Positions 1 to 8,325 of a stretch of DNA of 64,000 nucleotides are shown in pieces. Source of the DNA: Micromonospora lupini (GTDB lineage Bacteria; Actinomycetota; Actinomycetes; Mycobacteriales; Micromonosporaceae); assembly GCF_026342015.1 (NCBI RefSeq), contig NZ_JAPENL010000001.1, forward strand, positions 2,666,001 through 2,730,000, read 5' to 3'. The notes under the pieces are model-generated. The model searched no databases and was not told the origin of the DNA. It saw only the letters and a program-made list of their open reading frames with translations. The position numbers and the translations under genes were made by a program. Every line of letters begins with the position of its first letter. The first letter of the stretch is position 1.

Positions 1-28
1 GAACGCCCCTTCGGCCGGCGACAACGGC

Positions 29-895
29 ATGCCCCGGTTGACTCGACGGGTCAGGCACTGGTTTGCCGGCACCGGGATCGCCGCGTTGGCCGCCGTACTC
101 GGCATCACCCTCGCCGTACGCGGCGGCGCCACCCCGGCCTGCGCCGCGCCGCCCACCGGCAGCTCTGTCCACAAGGGATCAGCGAGTTTCTACGAGGCCG
201 GCCGCTCGGGCGGCACCTGCTCCTTCCCGAGCCCACCAGCGGACCGGCTCTACGCGGCCCTGGGCTCGGCGCAGTACGCCGGGGCAGCGGCCTGTGGCAG
301 CTACCTGGACGTCACCGGCCCGAAGGCCACGGTCCGGGTCCTGGTCATGGACCAGTGCGGCGGGTGCGGGGGCGGCAAGATCGACCTCTCCGGCGAGGCG
401 TTCGCCCGGATCGCCGACCGGGCACAGGGCATCGCGCCTGTGACGTACCGGGCGGTGGTGAACCCGCCGCTCGACGGAGGGCTCACCTTCCGGATGAAGG
501 CCGGCGCGTCGAAGTACTGGTTCGCCGTGCAGGTCGGCAACCACGGCAACCCGCTGCGCTCGGTCGAGGCGAAGGGGTCGAGCGGCGGCTTCCGCAAGGC
601 GACCCGCCAGGTCGACAACTACTGGACCATCGACGACGGGATCGGCCCCGGGCCGTACAGCATCAGGGTCACCGACGTGTACGCCCACCAGGCGACCGCC
701 ACCGCTGTCAAGATGGTCACGAAGCAGGTCCAGCGCAGCACGGCCACCCTCGTCACCCCGACGCCGAGCAGTTCACCCACGGCCTCGCCGAGCCCCACCA
801 TCGCGCCCTCGCCGACCCCGGCGGAGCCGGCCGCACCAACGGCGACAGTCGAAGCCCTCGCCGGCGCAGCCCCACTCGACCGCCCCCGCTGCTGA
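29..895 (+). CDS. Secreted expansin-like protein (RlpA/GH45-like fold plus C-terminal CBM63-like domain)
   Basis: 288 aa. A basic N-terminus with a hydrophobic stretch (about residues 15-40, ending in an Ala-rich stretch) acts as signal peptide or anchor. Residues ~50-145 resemble the double-psi beta-barrel of expansins: paired cysteines, VMDQCGGC, and DLSGEAFARIA, which carries the conserved Asp. Residues ~150-225 match the second expansin domain with surface aromatics (SKYWFAVQVGN, NYWTIDDGIGPGPYSIRVTD). A Pro/Thr/Ser-rich tail follows. Bacterial expansins loosen cellulose or plant wall polymers without hydrolysis; that role is inferred from the family. The frame is open to the window edge, so a start further upstream cannot be excluded. 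Confidence 0.85.
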   Translation: MPRLTRRVRHWFAGTGIAALAAVLGITLAVRGGATPACAAPPTGSSVHKGSASFYEAGRSGGTCSFPSPPADRLYAALGSAQYAGAAACGSYLDVTGPKATVRVLVMDQCGGCGGGKIDLSGEAFARIADRAQGIAPVTYRAVVNPPLDGGLTFRMKAGASKYWFAVQVGNHGNPLRSVEAKGSSGGFRKATRQVDNYWTIDDGIGPGPYSIRVTDVYAHQATATAVKMVTKQVQRSTATLVTPTPSSSPTASPSPTIAPSPTPAEPAAPTATVEALAGAAPLDRPRC

Positions 896-994
896 CCAGG
901 TGAACGACCTCCCATTCCAGAGCTGACCAGCAGTCCCCGAGCCTCACCATGCGTTCCCTGTTCGAAGGGGGCTGCCCGCCGTGTCGATGTGCTG

Positions 995-1046
995 GTGAGC
1001 GGTATACCTCAGAGGTATGAATATGACTCTGAGGTATACCGCTCAC
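995..1046. terminator. 20-bp perfect inverted repeat between convergent genes
   Basis: Arms 995-1014 and 1027-1046 are perfectly complementary (GTGAGCGGTATACCTCAGAG and its reverse complement) around a 12-nt AT-rich loop. It lies between the 3' ends of the plus-strand expansin gene and the minus-strand membrane gene, so a bidirectional terminator is the simplest reading. No clear U-tract is present, which is usual in high-GC actinobacteria. The arm length is unusual and could also mark a dispersed repeat. Confidence 0.6.
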
Positions 1047-1072
1047 GACCACATCCGCCCTTACGGACGTGA

Positions 1073-1383
1073 CTAGGGCATGCCCGCGTAGCGGAGCGGC
1101 AGCGGAGGTCGCGGCCGGCGCCAGACGACGTAGGCCATGATGACGGCGGCGGTCAGAATCACCACCGCGATGATGAGGACGTACCAGGGCGATCGGTCGC
1201 CGACCTCGCGCACTCCCAGACAGGGATGGTTCCCTCGACGTCCCGCACCTCGGCCGATGCCTCCGATGTCCGCTGCTCGCCCACGATCGACCAGGCGACA
1301 AGCGCCGTGCCCGTCAACGCGAGGACGAGATAAAACGCCGAGAACACCCGGAGAAAGGTTCGGCTCGGCCGTCGGCGGGTCAT
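1073..1383 (-). pseudogene. Small two-TM membrane protein split by a frameshift
   Basis: The N-terminal part, starting with ATG at 1383 (MTRRRPSRTFLRVFS), holds one TM helix and an acidic loop ending EGTIPVWECAR. The same strand in another frame then continues EVGDRSPWYVLIIAVV, a second TM helix, and a basic tail to a stop at 1073. Together they make a plausible ~100-aa, two-TM protein. One missing base near 1205-1215 would restore it. Neither half alone looks complete. This is either a recent pseudogene or an assembly error. No family was recognised. Confidence 0.5.
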
Positions 1384-1460
1384 GGTCGGCACTGTAAAAG
1401 GGCCTGGCAACGCCGGATTCTGAGTTGCGTCGGGGCAGGTAGCGGGCTGAGTATCCGCTT

Positions 1461-1934
1461 GTGGATGCCGTGGTGCAGTGGGTTCGGACGTCGTGGACCA
1501 GGCGTTCGCGCGGCGGCATCGAGGCAACTCGGCGTAACGCGGCACCTGTGTCGTTCGCCCTGCCGGCACAGGCGGTGCCGCTCACCCATGAGGTCGACCT
1601 GGCGGAGGCCGATGGGTTCGAGCCTCGCGAGGCCGTCGCGGCACCTGGGCCGTACCGGAGCGAGGTGCGCCTCCGGGTGGTGGACGGTCAGCTTCAGGTC
1701 GAACTGGTTGCCGCTTCCTGGGGCGTGCCGCGCCGTCACCGCCGGCCGCCCACCGTGCGACTGGCTCGCGGCGAATGGCTGCGCTGGCAGATCAACTATC
1801 GCTTCACAGGCATGAACGGTGGCGCCACGCTGTACCGCCTGGACACCCTCAGCCTGGCGCACGGAGCGGTTCCGGCCGACACCTTCCTCGGCGACCCGCC
1901 TCGGTTCATCGACGAACGCGCACACATCTGGTAG
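1461..1934 (+). CDS. Hypothetical protein
   Basis: 157 aa from GTG 1461. The C-terminal two-thirds has good coding character (VDGQLQVELVAASWGVPRRH, LARGEWLRWQINYRFTG, ending DERAHIW). It has no signal peptide, TM helix or recognised domain. It is divergent from the frameshifted membrane gene (start 1383). The start is uncertain because no convincing ribosome binding site is visible. It is followed by ~170 bp and then the GH31 gene. Confidence 0.55.
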   Translation: MDAVVQWVRTSWTRRSRGGIEATRRNAAPVSFALPAQAVPLTHEVDLAEADGFEPREAVAAPGPYRSEVRLRVVDGQLQVELVAASWGVPRRHRRPPTVRLARGEWLRWQINYRFTGMNGGATLYRLDTLSLAHGAVPADTFLGDPPRFIDERAHIW

Positions 1935-2029
1935 CTACCCGTGTGGGCGCGGTGACGTGGCCTCGCCCCTCCCGCGCCATGGCCGTCAACCTGTGCGCGA
2001 AAGAGAGAAGGGACACTCTCCGGCGCCCG

Positions 2030-2064
2030 TTGACAGGTGTTTCGGTCGAGTGACAGCGTTGTCA
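2030..2064 (+). promoter_or_regulatory. Candidate promoter and LacI-type operator upstream of the GH31 gene
   Basis: A consensus-like TTGACA hexamer at 2030-2035 precedes a 14-bp dyad TGACAGCGTTGTCA at 2051-2064, about 40 bp before the TTG start. Dyads of this kind are typical LacI-family operators in front of actinobacterial glycosidase genes. No regulator gene is adjacent, and no clear -10 box is seen, so this is a motif-based inference. Confidence 0.35.
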
Positions 2065-2101
2065 TCGACTCATTTCCTCCATATGAGACGAGGAGCGCAT
2101 C

Positions 2102-4900
2102 TTGCTCTATCGGAACTCACCACGCCGCCGCGCGACAGCGGCCGCCGCGGCCGGCATTCTCGTCACGGGGCTGGCACTCGCCCCGGCCGCGCCGGCCCAG
2201 GCCAGCCACCACCCCCGGGCGCAAGACGAGGCCGTACGGTCGGGCGACGCCCGTTTCGAGGTGTTGTCCCCCACCCTGATCCGCACCGAGTACCAGAAGG
2301 ACGGCAGGTTCACCGACGCCGCCACGTTCAACGCCATCGGGCGCGACGACTTCCCCCGTACGCGGTTCACGAAGCACGTCGATCATGGCTGGCTCACCAT
2401 CGACACCGGCGCGATGACTGTGCGATACAAGGTCGGCTCGGGCGCGTTCACCGCCGACAACCTCACCGTGCGGCTCGCGGCCGGCAAGCAGACCGTGCAG
2501 GGGCAACCCTGGGCCGGCCACACGGCCCCGGCCTGCGCGTTCGGCGCGCTCTGCGAGGCCGAATCACTGCAGTTGAGCGGCCCCGGCGTGGCCACCGACC
2601 ACAGGGGCTTCACCGGGCGCGGCTTCGCGGCCGGCTTCGCCTCGTCCGGCGACTCGGTCACGTTCGCGCTCGACGCGCCGGAGGGCGGCACGAAGCAGCT
2701 CTCCGTCCGCTATGCCAACAGCACGGGCGGCGACGGCCAGAACGTGGACCGCACCCTGAGCGTTCAGGTCGACGGCGACGCCGGCCACACGCTGACGCTG
2801 CCGCCCACCGCGAACTGGGACACCTGGGGCCTGGCCACCGTGCCTGTCGACCTCGCCGCCGGCCGGCACGAGATCAGAGTCGTACGGGGTCCCACCGACT
2901 CCGGCAACGTGAACGTCGACAGCCTCGCGGTGGTCAACCCGGGTGACCCGTTCCCGGCGCCGACCCCGCCCCAGCCGCAGCCCCTGCGGTTCGGCACGCT
3001 TGCAGAAGCCGAGACCGGCGCGCTGACCGGCGGCGCGAGGCCCGCGAACGACCACAACGGCGCTTCCGGTACGGGATTCCTGGCCGGCCTGGAAAGCACC
3101 AGCTCCGCCGACGCGCTCACCGTGACGGATGTTCCGTCGGCAGGTGACTACCAGGTGCAGATCCGCTACGCCAACGGCCAGGCCGGTGCCCAGCCGAGCC
3201 AGCCGCGCACCATGTCGGTCACGGCCGGAACGGCGGCGCCGGTCACGGCGACCCTTCCGCCGACAAGCGGATGGGACTACTGGAACACCGTCTCCGTCCC
3301 GGTCCACCTCGAGCGCGGCACCAACAGCGTGACGCTGGGCTGCCCCACGGACGCCAGCTGCAACGTCAACGTCGACACGGTCGCCGTCACGAGCAAGGGC
3401 TCCCCGCTGCTCGCCCCGCACGCCCCGCTCGGCGGCTACCGCCGGGGCCTGGACGGTGTGACCGGTTCCGCGCTCACCGCTCCGGGCATGCTCTACCAGG
3501 ACGGCTGGTACCTGCTCGACGACTCGGCCTCGGCTTTGAGCACCACCAAGCCCCGGCCCGCCGCCGAGCAGGACGGCTACGTCTTCGCGTACGGGCAGGA
3601 CTTCACCCGTGGGTTGAAGGACCTGTCGACCCTCACCGGGCCCACGAAGCTGCTGCCCAAGTGGGCGTACGGGGTGTGGTACTCCGAGTACTACGACCGC
3701 ACCGCCGCCGAGTTCCAGGACCTGGTCGCCCGGGCCAAGGCCGAGGGCGTACCCATGGATGTTCTTGTCCTCGACACCGACATCAAGGCGCCGGACAAGT
3801 GGAACGGCTGGAGCATCGACCCCACCCGGATCCCCGACCCGAAGGCGTTCTTCGACTGGGCACAGAAGCAGGGCCTGCACACCGGCATCAACATCCACCC
3901 GAGCATCCTCGGCTCGGACCCGAAGTTCGCACAGGCGCAGGCCACCGCGAAGGGCAAGCTCCAGCGCGTGGGCTGCAACGGCGGGACCGACTGCTACGCG
4001 TTCGACTTCGGCGACCCGGACCAGCTCAAGGCGTACCTGCAGCTGCACGACGGAATGATCCCGAAGGGCAGCAAGGGCCCCGACTTCTGGTGGCTGGACT
4101 GGTGCTGCGACAACACGAAGTCCTCGCTCGCGGGGGTGACCGCTGACGCCTGGATCAATCAGCAGTACGCCGACAAGACCGGCTTCGCCTTCTCCCGGGC
4201 GTACGGCTCGTTGCAGGCCGGCGGCTACAGCAGCCCGACCCCGGTGGCGACCGGCCCGTGGGCCGACAAGCGCACCACCCTGCACTTCACCGGCGACACC
4301 ACCTCCGACTGGTCGACCCTGCAGATGGAGGTCGGCTACACGCCTGGCGAGTCGGCCGCGACAGGGCTGGCCGCGGTCAGCCACGACATCGGCGGACACA
4401 CCGGCGGCCTGAAGGAGCCGGGCAGCGAACCGGGCAGCACCAAGCTGCCCGACGACCTCTACGCCCGGTGGGTGCAGTTCGGCACGTTCCAGCCGATCGA
4501 CCGGCTGCACTCCAACCACAGCGACCGGCTGCCCTGGCAGTACGGCCCGGAGGCGAACGCGTCGGCCAAGAAGTTCCTGAACCTGCGGGAGAAGCTGCAG
4601 CCGTACACCTACGCCGCCGCCAAGGAGGCCACCCGCACGGGTACGCCAATCGTCCGCTCGATGTACCTGGCGTACCCGCATGAGCAGGCCGCCTACGCCA
4701 CCGCCGGTTCCCAGTACCTCTACGGCCCGGACTACCTGGTGGCACCGGTGACGACACCGGGCACCACCGCCACGACGTCGGTGTGGTTCCCGCCGGGCAA
4801 CAGCTGGACCGACATCTTCACCGGGAAGACGTACCGGGGCGGCACCACGCAGAACATCACCACCACGCTCGACGCCATGCCGGTGTTCAAGAAGCACTGA
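2102..4900 (+). CDS. Secreted GH31 family glycosidase with two CBM35/CBM6-like modules
   Basis: 932 aa, TTG start with GAGGAGCG ribosome binding site. Signal peptide ~1-35. Two beta-sandwich repeats, ~145-280 and ~297-432, each begin with an EAE motif and end in NVNVDxxAV, as in CBM6/CBM35 modules. Residues ~435-930 form the GH31 (alpha/beta)8 barrel: FWWLDWCCDN supplies the nucleophile (D666), HFTGDTTSDW the acid/base (D732), and HDIGGH lies further on. GH31 enzymes cleave alpha-glucosides or alpha-xylosides; the substrate cannot be fixed from sequence. It is extracellular, with a likely sugar-responsive dyad upstream. Confidence 0.9.
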   Translation: MLYRNSPRRRATAAAAAGILVTGLALAPAAPAQASHHPRAQDEAVRSGDARFEVLSPTLIRTEYQKDGRFTDAATFNAIGRDDFPRTRFTKHVDHGWLTIDTGAMTVRYKVGSGAFTADNLTVRLAAGKQTVQGQPWAGHTAPACAFGALCEAESLQLSGPGVATDHRGFTGRGFAAGFASSGDSVTFALDAPEGGTKQLSVRYANSTGGDGQNVDRTLSVQVDGDAGHTLTLPPTANWDTWGLATVPVDLAAGRHEIRVVRGPTDSGNVNVDSLAVVNPGDPFPAPTPPQPQPLRFGTLAEAETGALTGGARPANDHNGASGTGFLAGLESTSSADALTVTDVPSAGDYQVQIRYANGQAGAQPSQPRTMSVTAGTAAPVTATLPPTSGWDYWNTVSVPVHLERGTNSVTLGCPTDASCNVNVDTVAVTSKGSPLLAPHAPLGGYRRGLDGVTGSALTAPGMLYQDGWYLLDDSASALSTTKPRPAAEQDGYVFAYGQDFTRGLKDLSTLTGPTKLLPKWAYGVWYSEYYDRTAAEFQDLVARAKAEGVPMDVLVLDTDIKAPDKWNGWSIDPTRIPDPKAFFDWAQKQGLHTGINIHPSILGSDPKFAQAQATAKGKLQRVGCNGGTDCYAFDFGDPDQLKAYLQLHDGMIPKGSKGPDFWWLDWCCDNTKSSLAGVTADAWINQQYADKTGFAFSRAYGSLQAGGYSSPTPVATGPWADKRTTLHFTGDTTSDWSTLQMEVGYTPGESAATGLAAVSHDIGGHTGGLKEPGSEPGSTKLPDDLYARWVQFGTFQPIDRLHSNHSDRLPWQYGPEANASAKKFLNLREKLQPYTYAAAKEATRTGTPIVRSMYLAYPHEQAAYATAGSQYLYGPDYLVAPVTTPGTTATTSVWFPPGNSWTDIFTGKTYRGGTTQNITTTLDAMPVFKKH

Positions 4901-4918
4901 CGGTCCAGGGATCCGGAC

Positions 4919-4946
4919 GGCCGGGTGGGGGCAACCCTGCCCGGCC
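4919..4946. terminator. GC hairpin after the GH31 gene
   Basis: GGCCGGG (4919-4925) pairs with CCCGGCC (4940-4946). It lies just past the GH31 stop and before the 3' end of the convergent minus-strand gene at 4967, so it could terminate both transcripts. Confidence 0.5.
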
Positions 4947-4966
4947 GGTTCGTTTGGTCGGCTGGC

Positions 4967-5233
4967 TCAGCGTCGGCGAGGTCGACGGGCCAGCGACAGC
5001 CAGCCCAGGAATCTGGCGTGCATAGCGGGAACATCCGGGCGTAGCCCCAGGCTGTACGCGTCGTCTATCGCCTCCTGCATCGACGCGGCAAGGTAGAACG
5101 CCAGCGCGATCGAGTGGCCGTAGAACTCGGCGGCGAGTGCGAGTTGGGCTGGGCTGCACGGCCAAGGCGCGGCGCAGTTGCGGCAAAGCCAGGCCGGGCG
5201 CATCGGGAGGTGCGGGCGAGGACGGGCGGTCAT
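4967..5233 (-). CDS. Small Cys-containing protein (flavin-reductase-like annotation family)
   Basis: 88 aa. Contains CRNCAAPWPC, which looks like a metal-binding knuckle, then a helical region (LALAAEFYGHSIALAFYLAA) and a conserved-looking end ARFLGWLS. A related protein occurs at 47061-47279 (CGGCHTPWPC, ISLALYLGAQL, RRFLGWLR). Such proteins occur beside XRE/DUF397 genes in this family of organisms and are often loosely called flavin reductases; the sequence shows no flavin-binding fold. The ATG overlaps the upstream stop (ATGA), so it is translationally coupled. Confidence 0.7.
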   Translation of the reverse strand: MTARPRPHLPMRPAWLCRNCAAPWPCSPAQLALAAEFYGHSIALAFYLAASMQEAIDDAYSLGLRPDVPAMHARFLGWLSLARRPRRR

Positions 5234-5523
5234 CCGACCCGCACCGGAGGCCGGCGGCGTGTGGCGGACCTGGTCGGTTCGACGGGCAGGGCCTGCAAGC
5301 GCACGCCCGCACGCAGCACGTACAACTCGCGCCGCGCGACCGCGTCGCCCGCCGCGTTCAGCTGATAACCCTCAATCCAGACCCATCCGACGTACGTGTG
5401 CCGCTCGGGCAGCTCGCGGATGACGCGTACGAAGATCGGGCGCAGGAACTGCACGCTCGCCACGGTGGTCAGGTGGATGACGTCGCCGGCCTTCAGGGGC
5501 CTTTCGGGTTTGTCGTCGGGCAC
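5230..5523 (-). CDS. Hypothetical protein, first gene of a two-gene operon
   Basis: 97 aa from GTG 5523, preceded by GGGGGAG. Predicted beta-rich (AGDVIHLTTVASVQFLRPIF, YVGWVWIEGYQLNA), with an Arg/Pro-rich tail. It overlaps the next gene by 4 nt. It diverges from the XRE regulator at 5766, leaving a ~240-bp shared control region that holds no other gene. No family recognised. Confidence 0.65.
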   Translation of the reverse strand: MPDDKPERPLKAGDVIHLTTVASVQFLRPIFVRVIRELPERHTYVGWVWIEGYQLNAAGDAVARRELYVLRAGVRLQALPVEPTRSATRRRPPVRVG

Positions 5524-5765
5524 GGTCTCCCCCTTTGGTGCCGTTGGGAAGGGGCCGCTCCCGTGAGTGCTCGCCCGTCGGGAGCGGCCCCGCTACGAAC
5601 GCGACCGCCGGATCTCGTGGGCCTACCAGCCGCGCCGCCTGGTGACACTCTGCTGTGGAGACCACTACGCTCGGAAGGTGCTTCCCGCGTCCGGGGTGAC
5701 CTGGCCCAACAGGCTTCCGACGTGTGGCACTTCGAGTAGTCGATCTTCGAATTGAGGGGCGTTGC

Positions 5766-6572
5766 ATGGCTGACGTGCCAGGGCCGTTGTCGGCGTTCAT
5801 CGTTGGCGAGATCCGCCGCGCCCGTGGGACTTCCGGCATGACGCAGGAGTCATTCGGCCGCGGTGCGGGCTTCAGTGCCTCGCATGTCAGCGCCGTGGAG
5901 AGCGGCACCCGAGCGCTGACGATGGACTTCATCAAGGGGACTGACCGGGCGCTGAAGAACGGCGGACTCTTCGAGCGCCTGGCGACGAAGTTCGGCACCC
6001 CGTCGTGGTTCCTGCCCTGGCTAGATGCCGAGCGCGAGGCGACACAACTTCGCTACTTCGAGCCGAATCTGATCCCCGGCCTGCTACAGGTTGAGCACTA
6101 TGCCCGCACGGTCCTGCGGACGGACGAAAGCCTTGCTGACGAAGAGGTCGAGCAGCGTGTGCAGGCGCGCATGAGCCGGCAGGCGATCCTGACCGGCGAG
6201 CACCGGCCACAGTTCGTCGCCGTGCTGGACGAAGCCGCGATACGGCGCACGGGTGATGGTCTGGGCGGGATCATGGCCCAGCAGGTCGCCCACCTGGTCG
6301 CGATGGCCGAACTCCCCCACGTTCACGTCCACGTCATCCCCATCGGTAGCGGCCTGCACATCGGGCTGTCCGGGCCGTTCGCGCTGGCTCGGTCCAGCGA
6401 GGGGGTGTGGGTCGGACACCTGGAGAACCAGCTTGGCGGGGACGTCATCGACAAGGACGATGAGGTAGCTACGCTTCAGGCAAGGTGGGAGAGCGTCCGG
6501 AACGAGGCTCTACCGCGCCGGCAGTCCATCGACCTGCTGAAGGAAGTTGAGAGCCATCATGGACCTCAGTAA
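5766..6572 (+). CDS. XRE-family regulator with DUF5753
   Basis: 268 aa. N-terminal HTH (~10-65: MTQESFGRGAGFSASHVSAV), then DUF5753 (~85-260) with the family hallmark YFEPNLIPGLLQVEHYAR and a LPHVHVHVIP segment. This architecture, followed by a DUF397 gene, is the common BldB/WhiJ-type module of Streptomyces and Micromonosporaceae, thought to control development or secondary metabolism. The ATG at 5766 was chosen because the HTH begins shortly after it. It overlaps the DUF397 gene by 14 nt. Confidence 0.9.
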   Translation: MADVPGPLSAFIVGEIRRARGTSGMTQESFGRGAGFSASHVSAVESGTRALTMDFIKGTDRALKNGGLFERLATKFGTPSWFLPWLDAEREATQLRYFEPNLIPGLLQVEHYARTVLRTDESLADEEVEQRVQARMSRQAILTGEHRPQFVAVLDEAAIRRTGDGLGGIMAQQVAHLVAMAELPHVHVHVIPIGSGLHIGLSGPFALARSSEGVWVGHLENQLGGDVIDKDDEVATLQARWESVRNEALPRRQSIDLLKEVESHHGPQ

Positions 6573-6750
6573 CGCCCAGTGGCGCAAGTCCACCCGCAGC
6601 GGCGCGAGCGGCGGGAACTGCGTCGAGGTCGCCGACAACCTGCCCGGCGTCGTCGGCGTCCGGGACAGCAAGGACCCTGCCGGTCCGGCCCTGACCTTCG
6701 GTCCGGCGGCCTGGCAGGCGTTCGTCAACCACGTCGGCGCGCGACGCTAA
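6559..6750 (+). CDS. DUF397 protein, partner of the XRE/DUF5753 regulator
   Basis: 63 aa. It has the full DUF397 signature: WRKSTRSGASGGNCVEVA, VGVRDSKDPAGPALTF, and WQAFVNHV. DUF397 proteins are the small partners of XRE/DUF5753 regulators and are believed to modulate them. The ATG at 6559 lies inside the end of the upstream gene, so the two are coupled. Confidence 0.92.
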   Translation: MDLSNAQWRKSTRSGASGGNCVEVADNLPGVVGVRDSKDPAGPALTFGPAAWQAFVNHVGARR

Positions 6751-6820
6751 CCGAAGCCGGGCGCGCTTCACCGCCCGTCGCGGGATCGTCTCGTCGCAGG
6801 CCGGCTGAGAGACTCCCCGG

Positions 6821-7153
6821 ATGACCGAACGCCTAGCGCCTGTCCTGCGGACCACGGACGCGAACACCGCCGTGGCCTGGTACGCCCGCCTTGGTTTCGT
6901 CAAACAGTGGGAGCACCGGTTCGCCCCGGGCTTGCCGCTCTACGTGAGCATCGCCCGAGGCAGTGCCGAGATCCATCTGTCGGAGCACACCGGGGACGCA
7001 CGGCCGGGGACCCTGCTGTACCTGTACGTCGACGACATCGACGCTGCGGCGGCGACCTGCGGCCGCGCTGTCGACCAGAAGGACTGGGGTCGTGAGTTCG
7101 AGGTGTCGGACCCCGACGGCAACCGACTTCGCGTCGGTGCGCTCCACCGATGA
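6821..7153 (+). CDS. VOC-superfamily protein (glyoxalase/bleomycin-resistance-like)
   Basis: 110 aa. Bleomycin-resistance-type fold: VLRTTDANTAVAWYARLGF at the N-terminus, EIHLSEHTGD and LYLYVDDIDA in the middle, and VSDPDGNRLRVG at the C-terminus. This fold binds drugs such as bleomycin or acts as a metal enzyme. It converges on the DUF4265 gene, with only 10 bp between stops. The actual ligand is unknown. Confidence 0.85.
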   Translation: MTERLAPVLRTTDANTAVAWYARLGFVKQWEHRFAPGLPLYVSIARGSAEIHLSEHTGDARPGTLLYLYVDDIDAAAATCGRAVDQKDWGREFEVSDPDGNRLRVGALHR

Positions 7154-7163
7154 CAACACATGA

Positions 7164-7631
7164 TTATGGAGCGGCTGCCTGCCATGACGCGCTGACACAC
7201 AGCTCATCGACGGTCCATCGACCAGCGCGCTCACCCTCGCGCAGGAGCCGCCGCACCCTTGCCAGATCCACGGTCGGCGGGACGTCGAGGACGACGAGTC
7301 CGAACATTCCAGTCCCGCTCACGTCCAGCGGGGCGAAGTCAGCCAGGACAGCTTCCTCGAAGTGCTCGAGTACGGCATCGTCCGGAGCCCAGACGCGGAC
7401 AGCGCAGTAGCCCGACGCCGCGATCTTCTCCTTGACCCACCACTGGCCGTCACCGTCACGCTCAACACGAAGAATGTCGTGCATCGCGGCGTCGAACGCG
7501 GCCCACGGCGCCCTCGGTAGCCGCACACGATCCGGTGCCACCAATTCTGCGCCCATCCCGATGCTCGTCGCATTGCTGCCGGGCGGCATGAGAAACCACA
7601 CCTGCACCCACCCGTCCGACGGATCGGTCAT
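7164..7631 (-). CDS. DUF4265-like protein
   Basis: 155 aa from ATG 7631 (AAAGAGG ribosome binding site). It follows the DUF4265 pattern as I know it: VQVWFLMPPG near the start, a mid-protein DILRVERDGDGQWWVKEKI, ASGYCAVRVW, and a C-terminal VPPTVDLARVRRLL...WTVDELCVS. Proteins of this type are found in toxin/immunity neighbourhoods, but no toxin is seen here. Family assignment is by pattern memory; the biochemical role is unknown. Confidence 0.6.
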   Translation of the reverse strand: MTDPSDGWVQVWFLMPPGSNATSIGMGAELVAPDRVRLPRAPWAAFDAAMHDILRVERDGDGQWWVKEKIAASGYCAVRVWAPDDAVLEHFEEAVLADFAPLDVSGTGMFGLVVLDVPPTVDLARVRRLLREGERAGRWTVDELCVSASWQAAAP

Positions 7632-7729
7632 CACCATCCTCTTTCTCGCCGATCTACCAACGTTGCTAACGGACGCGCTAGGACGTCTGGGCGTTTCGGC
7701 AGTCTAGGCACGCGGTCGATCGCGGAGGA

Positions 7730-7978
7730 TCACTCGTAACCACTTGCCATGACGAGCACTTCAGCAAGGAGCTTCCAAGTGGGCTGCTCGGGCAGGTCTC
7801 CGCCCTCGTTCGCGTAGAGGCTGGGCAGGGCTGACAGCGACGCCGACAACGCGCCGAGGAAACGTTCCAGCGTCGGGTTCTCCCACTGGTTCGGGTGCTG
7901 GCGAAGGTCGCTCAGCTCCGACTCGACCTCGCCACCGCCGAGGACCTTCGCAATGCGTTGTACGACCTGGGCGAGCAT
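7730..7978 (-). CDS. DUF7660-like small protein
   Basis: 82 aa from ATG 7978. The C-terminal ~60 residues fit the DUF7660 pattern: DLRQHPNQWENPTLERFLGA, PEQPTWKLLAEVLVMAS and a terminal YE. The N-terminal ~20 residues overlap, antisense, a plus-strand frame with equally good codon use (7895-8089). The original start may therefore have been lost, and the N-terminus is uncertain. The frame stays open further upstream to 8236. Confidence 0.5.
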   Translation of the reverse strand: MLAQVVQRIAKVLGGGEVESELSDLRQHPNQWENPTLERFLGALSASLSALPSLYANEGGDLPEQPTWKLLAEVLVMASGYE

Positions 7979-8089
7979 CAGGCCGCAGGCAGGCCGATCC
8001 CCTACCTGGACACCGAGACCAGCAGACGGCTCGGCGCCCTCCTGCGAGATTTGGACATCCGGTTGGGCGGCACCGGCAGATTCGCTTAG
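7895..8089 (+). pseudogene. Short helical ORF or 3' gene remnant
   Basis: 64 aa from GTG 7895 with strong G/C at third positions (ALYDLGEHQAAGRPIPYLD, TSRRLGALLRDLDIRLG). No ribosome binding site is seen, and it starts inside the region antisense to the DUF7660-like gene. It may be the 3' end of a gene whose 5' part was lost. The following 236 bp (8090-8325) hold GC-rich short inverted repeats (CTGCCGGCAGG, CCTGCCGGG) but no gene. Confidence 0.35.
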
Positions 8090-8325
8090 CCGGCTTGCCA
8101 GTGAGCGGTACGGGAGCCGACGTGCCGACCGCCATCGTGAGGCGGGAAAGCCTTGCGCTGTGCCGAACAGTTCCGCACACGTCGCGTTCAGGCCGAGCAC
8201 CGATCCGCGCACGCCGAGCACGGTGTGGCAGACCACTGACGACTGCCGGCAGGACCGCCGGCATGTTGACTCCTGCCGGGCGTCCTGCCTGTCTCCCGGC
8301 AGCGGACGTTGCTTGACTCAGTGGC

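Noticed and set aside
2564..4897. A 777-codon open frame antisense to the GH31 gene
   Set aside because: Low-complexity Arg/Gly/Val sequence from the mirror of a high-GC coding frame; GH31 motifs prove the other strand.
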